A DNA stretch of 64,000 nucleotides from Hyphomonas sp. Lineage in GTDB: Bacteria > Pseudomonadota > Alphaproteobacteria > Caulobacterales > Hyphomonadaceae. Below are positions 63,431 to 64,000 of the stretch, in pieces. Every line of letters begins with the position of its first letter. Positions within the stretch are counted from its first letter, which is position 1. The stretch spans positions 124,001-188,000 of the forward strand of contig NZ_JALHLS010000004.1 of assembly GCF_022844445.1 (NCBI RefSeq), read 5' to 3'. The notes under the pieces were generated by a model, which did not search any database, was not told the DNA's origin, and worked only from the letters and a program-made list of their open reading frames with translations. The position numbers were made by a program, and so were the translations under genes.

Positions 63431-64000
63431 ATGCGCGCCCTTAGCCATGTCCTGCTGGCCCTAACAGCCGCTGCACTGGCCGCCTGCGCCCCCGAGACGC
63501 CCGCTGCCGCACCTGCCGAGCTACCGGCCGCCGATGCGGCGGCGATCGAGGCGCATATGGCATACCTCGCCTCGGACGACCTCGAAGGCCGGGAGACCGG
63601 CACGCCGGGCTATGACCTGGCGGCGGACTATGTGGCGGCAGAATTCGCCAGGATCGGCCTCGCGCCGGCGGGCGATGGCGGCACCTATTTCCAGGAGATC
63701 ACTTTCAAGCGCGCCGTGCGGGCGCCGGAGGGGCGGGCGTTTCAGGTGACGGATGCGGCGGGCAATGCGCTGCCCTTCACCGAGGGTCAGAACGCGGTGG
63801 TCTACAATGCGCTCAAGGCCCCGGAGGCGACGATTGAAGCGCCGGCCGTGTTCGTCGGCTTCGGGATCGTCGCGCCGGAACTCGGCCGGGACGATTTGGC
63901 GGGGCTGGACCTGACCGGCAAAGTGGCCGTGATGCTGAGCGGGACGCCCAAGGGCATCCAGAGCGAAGAGCGCGCCTTCTACGGCAACCGCAAGACCAAG
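63431..64000 (+). CDS. M28-family peptidase lipoprotein (partial)
   Basis: The frame begins at 63431 and is still open at the window end (190 codons). The N-terminus is a lipoprotein signal (LLALTAAALAAC), so the protein is predicted to be lipid-anchored at C19. MAYLASDDLEGRETGTPGYD and YVAAEFARIGLAPAGDGGTY are typical of the N-terminal part of zinc M28 aminopeptidases with a PA-domain insert (VFVGFGIVAPELGRDDLAGL-DLTGKVAVML). The zinc ligands would lie beyond the window. Confidence 0.85.
   Translation, partial: MRALSHVLLALTAAALAACAPETPAAAPAELPAADAAAIEAHMAYLASDDLEGRETGTPGYDLAADYVAAEFARIGLAPAGDGGTYFQEITFKRAVRAPEGRAFQVTDAAGNALPFTEGQNAVVYNALKAPEATIEAPAVFVGFGIVAPELGRDDLAGLDLTGKVAVMLSGTPKGIQSEERAFYGNRKTK

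Noticed and set aside
1-64000. CRISPR arrays, tRNA or rRNA genes, insertion sequences, prophage
   Set aside because: No regularly spaced repeats, no CCA-type cloverleaf genes noticed, no transposase, integrase or phage genes; gene content is that of a conserved chromosome.

Overview
The window looks like a stretch of core chromosome from a GC-rich alphaproteobacterium, most likely a Caulobacterales/Hyphomonadaceae-type marine bacterium. The evidence is an NDUFA12-type complex I gene beside mlaD, a DUF2155 gene and aat; an aroQ-accB-accC operon; an HdaA-type DnaA homologue beside ppk1 and ppx; the pepA/holC-lptF-lptG and lptD-surA-pdxA-rsmA neighbourhoods; and a large TonB-dependent receptor of the 'VVVTAQRREE' type. 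The family-level placement is inference. No rRNA, tRNA, CRISPR array, insertion sequence or prophage was seen.

Layout. 1-3.5 kb: a Wzz/GumC-type polysaccharide chain-length protein (cut by the window edge), a 2OG-Fe(II) oxygenase and a DegT-family aminotransferase. 3.5-5.3 kb (minus): HAD phosphatase, thiG, thiS. 5.35-9.4 kb (plus): aroQ-accB-accC, a PaaG-like isomerase, aat. 9.2-10.7 kb (minus): DUF2155, mlaD, NDUFA12. 10.8-14 kb: a large protein resembling a vitamin-B12-dependent ribonucleotide reductase without its active site, and an exported pentapeptide-repeat protein. 14.3-22.9 kb: aspS, rnd, and a tightly overlapping ppx-ppk1-hdaA-DUF2066 operon. 23-26.6 kb: purM-purN, a broken acetyltransferase gene, a zinc-free MDR oxidoreductase, ndk. 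26.7-33.1 kb: a TonB receptor, a TetR repressor, an alpha/beta hydrolase, an MFS carrier, a hotdog thioesterase and a PhnA-like protein, tied together by three copies of one palindromic operator. 33.1-44.7 kb: holC-pepA, lptF-lptG, topA, pyrB with a metal-ligand-less dihydroorotase homologue, plsY and a dprA pseudogene. 44.9-50.3 kb: lptD-surA-pdxA-rsmA. 50.3-56.3 kb (minus): fabD-fabG-acpP-fabF-mltG-yicC-gmk. 56.5-59.9 kb: rpsF-rpsR-rplI, dnaB and a small P-loop protein. 59.9-64 kb: cinA-type amidase, a crotonase, a sterol-desaturase-like membrane enzyme, an NTF2-like protein, a GNAT acetyltransferase and the start of an M28 peptidase.

How the genes work together. Envelope biogenesis dominates: LptD/LptF/LptG and SurA for LPS transport and outer-membrane assembly, MlaD for lipid asymmetry, MltG for murein, and acc/fab/plsY for fatty acids and phospholipids. 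Nucleotide and genome functions form the second theme (purMN, pyrB, ndk, gmk, dnaB, topA, holC, hdaA). The most interesting accessory region is the TetR-controlled locus at 26.7-33.1 kb. A TTGACA promoter with a 17-base spacer has its -10 inside the first operator, so the receptor and the hydrolase-transporter operon look like one inducible uptake-and-hydrolysis regulon whose substrate is unknown. Other points to check are the catalytically empty RNR-like protein, the HdaA with no Walker A lysine, the decayed competence gene dprA, and the 175-bp antisense overlap between aat and the DUF2155 gene.
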